A stretch of 64,000 nucleotides of DNA, from the NCBI RefSeq assembly GCF_001401155.1, contig NZ_LJRO01000482.1, positions 1-64,000 on the forward strand. The letters run 5' to 3'. The notes under the pieces were generated by a model. It was not told where the DNA came from. It saw nothing but the letters and a program-made list of their open reading frames with translations, and made no database searches. A program made the position numbers and the translations under genes. The number at the start of each line of letters is the position of its first letter. The first letter of the stretch is position 1. This document shows positions 34,642 through 42,694 of this stretch, piece after piece. The DNA is from Pseudomonas tremae (GTDB lineage Bacteria; Pseudomonadota; Gammaproteobacteria; Pseudomonadales; Pseudomonadaceae).

Positions 34642-35859
34642 TCAGACGACGTTTCCGAGTTGGAAGATAGGTAGATACATCGCAATGACCAGCCCGCCCA
34701 CGATTACTCCCAAAAAGGCCATGATCATCGGTTCCATGAGGCTGGTCAGATTGTCGACCATGTTGTCGACTTCATCCTCATAGTAGGTAGCAACTTTGTC
34801 GAGCATGGTGTCCAGAGCTCCGGATTCCTCGCCAATGGCAGTCATCTGAATCGCAAGGCTTGGAAATACTCCTGTTGAGCGCATCGAGAAATTCAGTTGC
34901 ATACCAGTTGAGACATCTTGCTTTACCTTATTGACTGCGTTTTTGAACACTACGTTGCCCGTGGCTCCAGCAACTGAGTCCAAAGCCTCTACAAGCGGAA
35001 CGCCAGCAGCGAATGTAGTAGCAAGCGTACGGGCATAACGAGCAACCGACGACTTGAAAATCAACGGGCCAATGATAGGTACTTTCAGTAAGAAGCGGTC
35101 GAGGGTGTCTCGGAATTTTTGAGACTGCTTATAAGCTCGTTTGAACAAAAAAAAGCTGACGAAAAATAGACCAACGATTGCCAGCCACCATTTTTGTACG
35201 ACGTCGGATAGGCCGATTACCATCAGTGTGAAAGTGGGCAATTGGGCGCCGAAGCTAGCGAAGACTGACTGGAACTGCGGCACCACTTTGATCAGCAAAA
35301 TGCCGGACACAATCATTGCGACGATCAACACGGCAATCGGGTATGTCATGGCTTTTTTGATTTTAGCTTTTAGCTTTTCGGTCTTTTCTTTGTAGCTCGC
35401 AACCCGGTCCAGCAGGCTTTCAAGTGCGCCAGCTTGCTCGCCGGCGTCTACCAGGTTGCAAAAAAGATCGTCGAAATACTCGGGCTTTTGTCGCAAGGCG
35501 GTTGCAAAACTATTACCCGCTGAAACTTCCTGTTTGAGCGAATTTACCAGCACTCGCATATTCGGATTCTCTGCACCCTCGCTGATAATATCGAATGACT
35601 GAAGCAGTGGCACGCCTGCCTTCATCATTGTCGCCATCTGCCGAGAAAAGAACGCGATGTCCAGAGGCTTGATTTTCTTGCCCTTACCAAAGATGGACGC
35701 CGATTTCTTGCGCACCTTTGTAGGGTTGATCCCTTGCTTACGCAGTTGGGCTTTTACGAGTGCCAGATTATGGCCGCTCAGCTCTCCACTGGTTTTAGTG
35801 CCTTTCTTGTCAACCCCTTCCCAAATGAAAACGATGACTTTGGCTGCCTTGCTGGCCAT
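34642..35859 (-). CDS. pilC: Type IV pilus inner-membrane platform protein PilC
   Basis: A 405-residue membrane protein at the base of the pilus machine. Two GspF-type domains (about 70-190 and 275-395), each with the AFFSRQMATMMKAGVPLLQ-like motif; the second reads RYARTLATTFAAGVPLVEA. Three membrane helices (near 172-195, 220-245, 380-400). The ending MYLPIFQLGNVV is typical. It lies one base before pilD and two bases after pilB. Confidence 0.95.
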   Translation of the reverse strand: MASKAAKVIVFIWEGVDKKGTKTSGELSGHNLALVKAQLRKQGINPTKVRKKSASIFGKGKKIKPLDIAFFSRQMATMMKAGVPLLQSFDIISEGAENPNMRVLVNSLKQEVSAGNSFATALRQKPEYFDDLFCNLVDAGEQAGALESLLDRVASYKEKTEKLKAKIKKAMTYPIAVLIVAMIVSGILLIKVVPQFQSVFASFGAQLPTFTLMVIGLSDVVQKWWLAIVGLFFVSFFLFKRAYKQSQKFRDTLDRFLLKVPIIGPLIFKSSVARYARTLATTFAAGVPLVEALDSVAGATGNVVFKNAVNKVKQDVSTGMQLNFSMRSTGVFPSLAIQMTAIGEESGALDTMLDKVATYYEDEVDNMVDNLTSLMEPMIMAFLGVIVGGLVIAMYLPIFQLGNVV

Positions 35860-35861
35860 GT

Positions 35862-37556
35862 TTAATCCTTGGTTACGCGGTTGACTTCTTCAAGGCTGGT
35901 GATGCCTTGCATCGCTTTTGACAAGCCCGAAGTGCGCAGATCATTGAAACCGTCTTTGCGCATCTGTCTGGATATCTCAAGCGAGTTCCCTTCTTCCATG
36001 ATAATGCGTTCCAGCTCTGCTGTTTTTTTGACCACTTCGTAAATACCTACCCGGCCTCTATAGCCGCCGTTGCAATGTTCGCAGCCCACGGGGCCAAAGA
36101 TTTTGAACGTTCCGATTTTTGATTCCGGGAAGCCTTCCTGAATCAACGTCTCCCGCGGAATATCGATTTCTTTCTTGCAGTGGCTGCAAAGTTTGCGTGC
36201 AAGTCGTTGCGCGATAATCAGGTTGATCGCTGTAGCAATGTTGAATGCAGCGACGCCCATGTGATGTAAACGCGTCAGGGTTTCTGCTGCGCTGTTGGTG
36301 TGCAGCGTTGAAAGCACCATATGGCCTGTCTGTGATGCCTTGATGGCGATCTCGGCAGTTTCCAAATCACGTATCTCGCCGACCATGATCACGTCGGGAT
36401 CTTGACGCAAGAAGGCGCGCAATGCCTGAGAAAAGTCGAGTCCTTGGCGTGGGTTGACGTTGACCTGATTGATGCCTTCAAGGTTGATCTCTACCGGGTC
36501 TTCAGCGGTGGAAATGTTGATGTCCACAGTATTGAGGATATTCAGCCCGGTATACAGGGAAACAGTCTTGCCAGAACCCGTAGGGCCGGTCACAAGAATC
36601 ATGCCTTGTGGCTGCTTTAGCGCCTCCAGATACAGTGCCTTTTGCTCTGGTTCATAGCCCAGAGCGTCAATGCCCATCTGCGCACTGGTCGGATCAAGAA
36701 TACGCATCACGATCTTCTCGCCCCATAGCGTGGGCAAGGTGTTCATACGGAAATCGATGGCCTTTGTTTTGGACACCCTTAACTTGACCCGGCCATCCTG
36801 CGGTTTACGTCGCTCGGAAATATCGAGGCTGGCCATGACTTTCAAGCGGGCAGCAATACGGTTTGCCAGATGAATCGGCGGCCTGGCGACTTCGTGCAGA
36901 ATGCCGTCGGTACGCAAGCGCACACGAAAGATCTTTTCATAGGGCTCGAAGTGCAGGTCAGATGATCCTAGCCTGATAGCATCCAACAGCATTTTGTTGA
37001 CGAAGCGCACCACCGGGGCGTCGTCAGCATCATTCTGTGCAGCAAGGGAGGTTTCCTTGCCATCAGCGGGTTCGATATCCAGACCCAGATCGACATCTTC
37101 CAGGTTGCCCAGCCCGCTGTCATTGTCAAAAAAACGGTCTATCGCAGTGGTCAGCTTGTCGTCTTCGACCAGAATCGCTTCAGTGTTCAGGCCGGTGCTG
37201 AACTGAATATCGGTCACCGCCTGATGGTTAGTCGGGTCCGAAATACCGATAAACAGCTTGTTACCTCTTCGCCATAGTGGAAGGGCATGGTGCTGTCGAA
37301 TAAGCTTTTCACTCACCAGCCCCTTAGGCTGGCTTTCCTTGTCCAGGCTGGCCAGATCCATAAAAGGGACACCAAACTGATCCGAAGCCATCTCTGCGAG
37401 CGTCAGGCTTTTGACCAGCTTGTTCTGAACCAGATAGCTCACCAACGAAATTTTGTCGCGGCGCGCTTGTTGATACGCTTGCTGCGCAACGGTTTCGGTA
37501 AGCAGCTCGGCAAGGACCAATTGTTTGGCCAAGCCAGTGAGTACAGCATCAGTCAT
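35862..37556 (-). CDS. pilB: Type IV pilus assembly ATPase PilB
   Basis: A 564-residue cytoplasmic motor for pilus extension. N-terminal MshEN-type domain (to about 150), then the ATPase core: Walker A GPTGSGKTVSLYTGL, Asp box, Walker B DPDVIMVGEIRDLETAE, His box HMVLSTLHTNSAAETLTRL, and the zinc site CSHCKKE...CEHCNGGY near the C-terminus. The open frame reaches 37874, but the conserved MTDAVLTGLAKQLV begins at ATG 37556. Divergent from pilA. Confidence 0.95.
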   Translation of the reverse strand: MTDAVLTGLAKQLVLAELLTETVAQQAYQQARRDKISLVSYLVQNKLVKSLTLAEMASDQFGVPFMDLASLDKESQPKGLVSEKLIRQHHALPLWRRGNKLFIGISDPTNHQAVTDIQFSTGLNTEAILVEDDKLTTAIDRFFDNDSGLGNLEDVDLGLDIEPADGKETSLAAQNDADDAPVVRFVNKMLLDAIRLGSSDLHFEPYEKIFRVRLRTDGILHEVARPPIHLANRIAARLKVMASLDISERRKPQDGRVKLRVSKTKAIDFRMNTLPTLWGEKIVMRILDPTSAQMGIDALGYEPEQKALYLEALKQPQGMILVTGPTGSGKTVSLYTGLNILNTVDINISTAEDPVEINLEGINQVNVNPRQGLDFSQALRAFLRQDPDVIMVGEIRDLETAEIAIKASQTGHMVLSTLHTNSAAETLTRLHHMGVAAFNIATAINLIIAQRLARKLCSHCKKEIDIPRETLIQEGFPESKIGTFKIFGPVGCEHCNGGYRGRVGIYEVVKKTAELERIIMEEGNSLEISRQMRKDGFNDLRTSGLSKAMQGITSLEEVNRVTKD

Positions 37557-37719
37557 AAAACCACCAGACACAGACAGTGTGAGGGTTATAGCGCAGTCGG
37601 GCTGTGCTGCCAAATAGCAGAGGGGCATGTGACGAAAATTGTCAGTTTCTGCTGGTTTCAGAGCTTTCAATGCCACTGAATATGTAGTGTGGGCGACGTT
37701 ATCGGCGAGAAAGAAGTTT

Positions 37720-37734
37720 TGGCACGACCTATGC
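37720..37734 (+). promoter_or_regulatory. Sigma-54 promoter of pilA
   Basis: TGGCAC, five bases, ATGC: the -24/-12 elements with the invariant GG and GC at the correct spacing. It lies about 50 bases before the pilA start. pilA genes in Pseudomonas are activated by PilR and sigma-54, so this site fits known regulation. Confidence 0.8.
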
Positions 37735-37782
37735 TTGCACGCTCCCAAGGCACCACCTAATTGACGCCTCGGAGAAGTAGAT

Positions 37783-38187
37783 ATGAACGTACAAAAAGGT
37801 TTTACGCTGATTGAACTGATGATCGTTGTTGCTATTGTTGGTATTTTGGCTGCGGTGGCTATTCCGCAGTACAACTCCTATACCCTCAAAGCTAAGTATT
37901 CTGAGGTTGTATCGATGGCAAATGCTTACCAAACCGCAGTTGCATCTTGTGTGCAAGAAACAGGTAAAAAGGAAGGTTGTGATCTAAATAAGAATAGTAT
38001 TCCAGATACACAGGCTACTACACACGTTGCTAGTGTTGCAGTTAAAGATGGTACTATTACTGTTACACCTACTGCGACAACTATCGCCGCTGCTACTTAT
38101 GTCGTTACTCCTGTTATAGGTGCTGGCGCGGTGACGTGGACTCAGTCCGGTGGCTGCCTTACTTCGACTCCAATTCTTTGCAAATAG
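37783..38187 (+). CDS. pilA: Major type IV pilin PilA
   Basis: A 134-residue type IVa pilin precursor. Short leader MNVQKG is cut by PilD before FTLIELMIVVAIVGILAAV, the methylated hydrophobic helix with Glu at position 5. The globular part has two Cys pairs: one at about 51/60 in the helix-loop region and one near the C-terminus (CLTSTPILC), the D-region loop that often contacts surfaces. The segment between, about 70-115, is a Thr/Ala/Val-rich low-complexity beta region. A GGAG lies before the ATG. The gene's T-rich third positions differ from the high-GC neighbours, as is common for pilin genes. Confidence 0.95.
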   Translation: MNVQKGFTLIELMIVVAIVGILAAVAIPQYNSYTLKAKYSEVVSMANAYQTAVASCVQETGKKEGCDLNKNSIPDTQATTHVASVAVKDGTITVTPTATTIAAATYVVTPVIGAGAVTWTQSGGCLTSTPILCK

Positions 38188-38299
38188 TCAGTTGTGGTAA
38201 GGTTGTGGTCAATGGTTTTTGAATGTTGGCTCTTCTTTACATGCTTTTTGTGAAGTGTCTGGATAAGTTTTGTCAGGGTTTTTTTTAAAATTGCAGTTG

Positions 38300-38333
38300 G
38301 GAGTCTGGTCAGTGATGGCCAGACTCCTTTTTT
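38300..38333 (+). terminator. Rho-independent terminator after pilA
   Basis: GGAGTCTGG and CCAGACTCC form a perfect nine-base-pair stem with a ten-base loop, followed by six T residues. Strong intrinsic terminator about 110 bases downstream of the pilA stop. Confidence 0.9.
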
Positions 38334-38658
38334 GGAAAAAGACTGGCTTTGGTGTGACGTATGAGTAAATGATTGGTTCCCATGCTTATCTTGTTCTCGG
38401 TATTTTACAGTTTAATGATGTCCTCGGTTTATTTACATGCTCACTCCCCTTCAATCTAAGCTGAATTCGTTTTCCACAACCACTTCACGCTCCGGCAGCA
38501 AATTCAACCTAACTCAGGAATTCCTAACAAAGCCGAATGCGACAACATTGCCAGCACAGTCCGAGCCACCGCGCTATCCCGCTGAACCGCACCGGCAGCA
38601 CCTTTATCGAATGAAACTCTTCGAACCCTCATGGCTCTAGATCAGTCGCCTCCTCGGC
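38334..38658. other. Intergenic region between pilA and a toxin-antitoxin pair
   Basis: No tRNA or recognised gene. An open frame at 38437-38640 (67 codons) ends just before the antitoxin frame; it has a Ser/Pro/Thr-rich composition with no recognisable domain and I do not call it. A promoter for the toxin-antitoxin pair is expected here. Confidence 0.35.
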
Positions 38659-39315
38659 GTGGGGCTTTACACCGCGTCGGAAGCCTCTTCATACACAGGC
38701 ATTCCTGCAAAAGACATTCGCAGATGGATGTTTGGCTATAGCGCAGCAGGGGTCGACCATCCTGGCCTCTGGACTCCTGAGGTCGCATTTCTGGACGACA
38801 AGCTGCTCGGCTTCCATGACCTACTGGAAATTCGTTTTGTTCATGCATTTCGCCAGCATGGCGTCAGCTTGCAAGCGATACGCAGCGCTTCGTTACAAGC
38901 CAGGAAGATGTTTGGTCAGCTCTACCCGTTTACTTGCAGACGCTTTCAAACTGACGGAAGAGATATTTTCGCGACCGTTCTGAATGAAACGGGGGATGAG
39001 GCGCTCATGGATCTGTTAAAGCGGCAGTATGCGTTCAAGCAAGTCATCACTCCCTCGCTTTACGAGGGCATTGATTACTCAAGCGAAGACTCGGCAAAGC
39101 GCTGGTATCCGGTAAAGCGAAGCAAGGCAGTGGTTCTGGACCCAGCCCGAAACTTTGGCAAGCCTGTACTTTCTTCGATAGGAATTGATACAGCAGCTAT
39201 CTATCATGCCTATCTGGCTGAAGGGCAAGACGCCAAGCGTGTGTCATTGCTTTATGAGATTCCGTCTGCTGCAGTGGAAGCTGCTGTCGCTTTCGAGCAC
39301 AGGATTGCTGCTTGA
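38659..39315 (+). CDS. DUF433-type antitoxin with N-terminal helix-turn-helix
   Basis: A 218-residue protein. The N-terminus (TASEASSYTGIPAKDIRRWM) resembles a MerR/helix-turn-helix DNA-binding segment; the C-terminal about 60 residues (SIGIDTAAIYHAYLAEGQDA, then SLLYEIPSAAVEAAVAFEHR) match the DUF433 domain, found in antitoxins of VapBC-like pairs. It would bind the toxin downstream and repress the operon. GTG 38659 is the first possible in-frame start after a stop at 38638-38640, but no ribosome binding site is seen, so the start is doubtful. The stop overlaps the toxin start by four bases. Confidence 0.75.
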   Translation: MGLYTASEASSYTGIPAKDIRRWMFGYSAAGVDHPGLWTPEVAFLDDKLLGFHDLLEIRFVHAFRQHGVSLQAIRSASLQARKMFGQLYPFTCRRFQTDGRDIFATVLNETGDEALMDLLKRQYAFKQVITPSLYEGIDYSSEDSAKRWYPVKRSKAVVLDPARNFGKPVLSSIGIDTAAIYHAYLAEGQDAKRVSLLYEIPSAAVEAAVAFEHRIAA

Positions 39316-39719
39316 ATTTTTTGATCGATAATAATCTGCCTCCTGCTATCGCCAGAGCGCTCAACGAGCTGACCCATTACGAAGGTCATTCAGTGGTGCC
39401 GCTGCGTGAAAGATTTCCGGCTAACGCCCCTGATATTGAATGGATGACCCACCTCAAAAAAGAAGGCGGGTGGGCGGTTGTATCTCAGGATAAGTTCTCC
39501 AAGGGAGACACTGAGCGTCGGGCATTCCGGGAGTGTGGTATGCCCATTTTCTGCCTCGCCAAACAGTGGGGGCAAATGACCTACTGGAACAAAGCAGAAA
39601 ACCTGGTCAGGTGGTGGCCTTCAATTACCGAGCAAGCATTATTGATTGAAGGCGGAGCCGCGTTTCGTGTGCCGTGGAGGTTCTCTGCGGCGGGCAAGCT
39701 TCAGCAGCTCAAAATATAG
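39312..39719 (+). CDS. PIN-like toxin (VapC45-type)
   Basis: A 135-residue protein beginning MNFLIDNNLPPAIARALNEL, the first-strand Asp motif of PIN-like ribonuclease domains, followed by DIEWM and VVSQDKFSK, which supply the further acidic residues. It is probably an RNA-cutting toxin neutralised by the DUF433 protein. The start is TTG 39312, overlapping the antitoxin stop (TTGA), a sign of translational coupling. Family assignment is by motif only. Confidence 0.7.
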   Translation: MNFLIDNNLPPAIARALNELTHYEGHSVVPLRERFPANAPDIEWMTHLKKEGGWAVVSQDKFSKGDTERRAFRECGMPIFCLAKQWGQMTYWNKAENLVRWWPSITEQALLIEGGAAFRVPWRFSAAGKLQQLKI

Positions 39720-39740
39720 CCCGATCACAGATCGGGCTAG
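39718..39740. repeat. Perfect inverted repeat after the toxin gene
   Basis: TAGCCCGATC and GATCGGGCTA flank ACA, a perfect ten-base-pair stem that begins at the toxin stop codon. It lies between convergent genes and may terminate transcription, although no T run follows on either strand. Confidence 0.6.
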
Positions 39741-39762
39741 TCTCGACATCTAATGCAAAAAG

Positions 39763-40308
39763 CTACCGAGGCGTCCCATCAACCCGCGGCTGTCTACGAA
39801 TCCTCCTTCTAACCCCAACAACCACCATCACCACCAGCAACCCCACCACCACAAAAAACACAGTATTGAAAACCGGAAACGGCTGATCACGACTCGTCAC
39901 GGCCTCGATCTCGGTCACGTTGGGGAACATCGAGAGGATCGTTATCCGCCAGCCGTAATAGCGAATCAGCGCCAGTTGCTGGGCATCACGCGAATAGCCT
40001 TGGGCTTTGGCCTGGATGTCGGCGGAGTCGAATTTGAAGTACCACGGGAAGCTCCAGGCGGTGTCTTCGTTGCGGTAGACCACGACTTTCTTGGTGTCCG
40101 GGTCTTCGGTGTTGATGAAGTACACGTCGCGGGTTGGGCCGTCTGCCGGGTTTTCGGCGTTGACCACGCCGTCGGCGTCCATTCTTTTGACTTCCACGCC
40201 TGTGATCATCACGACATCATGGCGCGGCAGGACGTAATAGAGGCTTAATGCGCCGATCCCCAGTGCAACGAATACCACAAGCCAAATCGACCTTTTAAGC
40301 CACTTCAT
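39763..40308 (-). CDS. DUF1523 family membrane protein
   Basis: A 181-residue protein: membrane helix at about 7-27, an outside domain of about 110 residues (VMITGVEVKRMDADG, DVYFINTEDPDTKKVVVYRN, WYFKFDSADIQAKAQ), a second membrane helix at about 150-170 and a basic cytoplasmic tail. This matches the DUF1523 family pattern; function unknown. Transcribed away from the Ter island, with about 120 bases between the two starts. Confidence 0.8.
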   Translation of the reverse strand: MKWLKRSIWLVVFVALGIGALSLYYVLPRHDVVMITGVEVKRMDADGVVNAENPADGPTRDVYFINTEDPDTKKVVVYRNEDTAWSFPWYFKFDSADIQAKAQGYSRDAQQLALIRYYGWRITILSMFPNVTEIEAVTSRDQPFPVFNTVFFVVVGLLVVMVVVGVRRRIRRQPRVDGTPR

Positions 40309-40427
40309 ACCAGCGTCCTCTGTTTAAAATTGCGTGACTTTGCCCTAATCCGAACATTTCGAAGCAAAACAGTTATTACAAAATTCGACAAGGCCGTTTG
40401 AGGCGGCGCAGTCATCCGGAGATTGAC

Positions 40428-41426
40428 ATGATTTGGTTCCTTGAAGGGCAGGCCAGCCAGCGCGACGTCATTATTGGCGCGCGCGATGCCCTGCCTGCGT
40501 CGGTGCGCATTATCGCCTCTCATCGTCAGCAGCGCTCTGAAATTACCGGGCAGGCCGATGTGGCGCTGCAGGAGCCACTCGACAACGAAGAACGGATCGA
40601 CTGGGTGCTGGAAAACGCTCGTGCAATGGGTGTCAGCGTCATCATTGCCGGTCGGGTGGGCGGCGTGTATGAAGCGCAGCGCTCGCGTTTTGTTGCTGAA
40701 GGGTTGGACCTTGTCACGGGCGGAACGTCCCTGCAGACCTTCATGAATGTCGATGACAAGAGCCGCTTCACGGCAGCGGCCGAGGCGGCGGGGCTGGCTT
40801 GCATTCCGGCGCTCACGGCTCGTAATGCCGAGGAGCTGCAGGCGGCGTATGAGGCGTTGTCGATTGCTGGCGAAGTCTGCGTCAAGCCGGTGGTCGGGAT
40901 CTACGGGCAGGGCTTCTGGCGCTTCAAGGCCGACGTCGATGGATTTCGCTGTTTCGCCAACCCCGATGCGCGCGAGACCACCTTTAAAGCGTACCTTGAC
41001 GCCTATCGCCAGTCCGAGGACCTTCCGGCAATGCTGCTGATGCCGTACATGCCGGGCAGTGAGGTCTCGGTGGATATGGTGTGCGAGGGCGGCAAGGCAG
41101 TTGCCTTCGTCGGACGACGCAAGCTGGGTCTGAACCAGACCTTCGAGCGGGACAGCGAAGCCGTGCAACTGGCGGTGCGCGCGGCCGAGCATTTTGCCTG
41201 TGACGGGTTGATCAATGTGCAGACCCGTGACGACGCTGATGGCAAGCCGCGCTTGCTGGAGATCAACCCGCGTTACTCGGGCGGGATCGGTTATACGCGG
41301 GAAACCGGGGTCAACCTTCCGGGGATTTTCGCAACACGGCGTCTTGGATTGAAAGAACCGGAAACACATTGGCTTGAAGATATCCGCGTCAAGCCCATCA
41401 CAGTCGCTGTACGGGCTGCGGTTTGA
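40428..41426 (+). CDS. ATP-grasp enzyme of the Ter island
   Basis: A 332-residue enzyme with an ATP-grasp fold, which joins a carboxylate to a nucleophile through an acyl phosphate. Seen: small N-terminal alpha/beta domain, ATP-binding CVKPVVGIYGQGFW, the LLMPYMPGSEVSVDMVCEGG strand with conserved Glu, and the metal-binding PRLLEINPRYSGGIGYTRE (Glu and Asn). ATG 40428 has GGAG upstream. Its association with ter genes, PRTases and HAD phosphatases is known from comparative genomics, where a nucleoside-like product has been proposed; the actual substrate is unknown. First gene of the island. Confidence 0.88.
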   Translation: MIWFLEGQASQRDVIIGARDALPASVRIIASHRQQRSEITGQADVALQEPLDNEERIDWVLENARAMGVSVIIAGRVGGVYEAQRSRFVAEGLDLVTGGTSLQTFMNVDDKSRFTAAAEAAGLACIPALTARNAEELQAAYEALSIAGEVCVKPVVGIYGQGFWRFKADVDGFRCFANPDARETTFKAYLDAYRQSEDLPAMLLMPYMPGSEVSVDMVCEGGKAVAFVGRRKLGLNQTFERDSEAVQLAVRAAEHFACDGLINVQTRDDADGKPRLLEINPRYSGGIGYTRETGVNLPGIFATRRLGLKEPETHWLEDIRVKPITVAVRAAV

Positions 41427-41480
41427 TCGTGATAATAGATTTTTGCTATCACTAATCGCTCTTATCACGGAGGATCGGGC

Positions 41481-42629
41481 ATGAAGCTTCTGGCGCCAGG
41501 TGCAAACACTGCTTTAGCAAACGCTCACTGCACCTGGAACCTGGAGAGCGGCACATCTTCGGTTTTCGGTGAATACGCGGCGGTCGCCTTGTTGGCGGTC
41601 AACGAGAAACGCCAGTCGATGGGCGAGCCTGCGCTGCTGCATCAGGAGCAGAGCTGGATGGAGTGGAGCGGCGGCCCTCAGGATGTAGGTTGTACGCTCA
41701 GGCTCGACAGGCTTCCGGCGGGCAGCGATCGAGTGCTGCTGATGGTCTATGTATATGCCGCGATGGGGCCGGTGCGCGACTTCGCCAGCCTGCACCTCAA
41801 GGTAGATTCCGATATCGAGCATCGCCTGGACCTGCGTGACAATGGCGAAGCGGCGATCATCATCGGCGAGTTCTACAAGCGTAACGATCAGTGGAAGTTT
41901 CGGGCGCTGAGTGAAGGCTCTGCGTACGGGCTGTCAGCGTTCGGGCGCAAGATCGGCCTGGAAGTGGATGATCGCCATCCGCGCCGCCCGTCCGGTGGGT
42001 CGGGCGGCTCGGCGGGTGGTCCTCGGCATGATTCCGCAACCGGCACGGCATTTGTGGTCGGGCCGGCACATGTCATGACTTGTGCGCATGTCATCGAAGA
42101 CATGGGCGTGTTTTACATTTCTTCGCTGCAGGGCCGCTACAAGGCTGAGCCCGTGGTGATCGACCGCCGCAACGACATTGCCTTGTTGAGGGTGCAAGGC
42201 GCGCCGCTGTTGTCTCCGGTTACATTCCGGGACGGGCAGGGCTGTGAGCCGGGTGATACGGTGGCGGTGCTGGGTTATCCGCTGGCGTCGATTTCCGGTG
42301 GTGGCTTGCAAGTGACGCAAGGCGGAATCTCCGGCCTGTTCGGTCTGCATAACGACGCCAGCCTGTTCCAGTTTACGGCGCCCATTCAGCCGGGCTCCAG
42401 CGGCAGTCCGTTGTTCGACAACGGCGGCGCGGTCATCGGGATGGTCACGTCCACAGTCCCCGACGGGCAAAACATGAATTTTGCGGTGAAATCCGCACTG
42501 CTTCTGTCCTTTCTGCAGGCCTGCCGCATCGATGCGCCGCATGCCCGCCCGGAAAGGTCTTACACCACCACAGAAATCTCACGCACCGCACAGTCATCGT
42601 TATGGCTCCTTGAAGCCTCTCGCCAATGA
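41481..42629 (+). CDS. TerD-domain protein fused to a trypsin-like serine protease
   Basis: A 382-residue two-domain protein. Residues 1-162 are a divergent TerD domain (MKLLAPGANTAL, and IIIGEFYKRNDQWKFRALSE); the usual calcium-binding DLDAS and GDNRTG motifs are not present, the latter replaced by WSGGPQ. A Gly/Ser hinge (170-182) leads to a chymotrypsin/HtrA-like protease at about 185-350 with His203 (CAHVIE), Asp232 (RRNDIALL) and Ser307 (PGSSGSPL), a complete triad. No signal peptide, so it acts in the cytosol. It may be a protease steered by TerD-type complexes. GGAGG lies seven bases before the ATG. Confidence 0.88.
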   Translation: MKLLAPGANTALANAHCTWNLESGTSSVFGEYAAVALLAVNEKRQSMGEPALLHQEQSWMEWSGGPQDVGCTLRLDRLPAGSDRVLLMVYVYAAMGPVRDFASLHLKVDSDIEHRLDLRDNGEAAIIIGEFYKRNDQWKFRALSEGSAYGLSAFGRKIGLEVDDRHPRRPSGGSGGSAGGPRHDSATGTAFVVGPAHVMTCAHVIEDMGVFYISSLQGRYKAEPVVIDRRNDIALLRVQGAPLLSPVTFRDGQGCEPGDTVAVLGYPLASISGGGLQVTQGGISGLFGLHNDASLFQFTAPIQPGSSGSPLFDNGGAVIGMVTSTVPDGQNMNFAVKSALLLSFLQACRIDAPHARPERSYTTTEISRTAQSSLWLLEASRQ

Positions 42630-42694
42630 AGTCGGTGTTGCCGCCCGCGTGGCTGGCGTCTGGGGCTGCGGCCCCGTTACTCAGGAATTTATCG

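Noticed and set aside
38437..38640. A 67-codon open frame between pilA and the antitoxin
   Set aside because: No ribosome binding site, no domain and a composition typical of non-coding sequence; it could also be a decayed fragment, but nothing supports a gene.
40305..41468. A 387-codon minus-strand open frame opposite the ATP-grasp gene
   Set aside because: Shadow of a well-supported ATP-grasp gene; the translation has no domain features.
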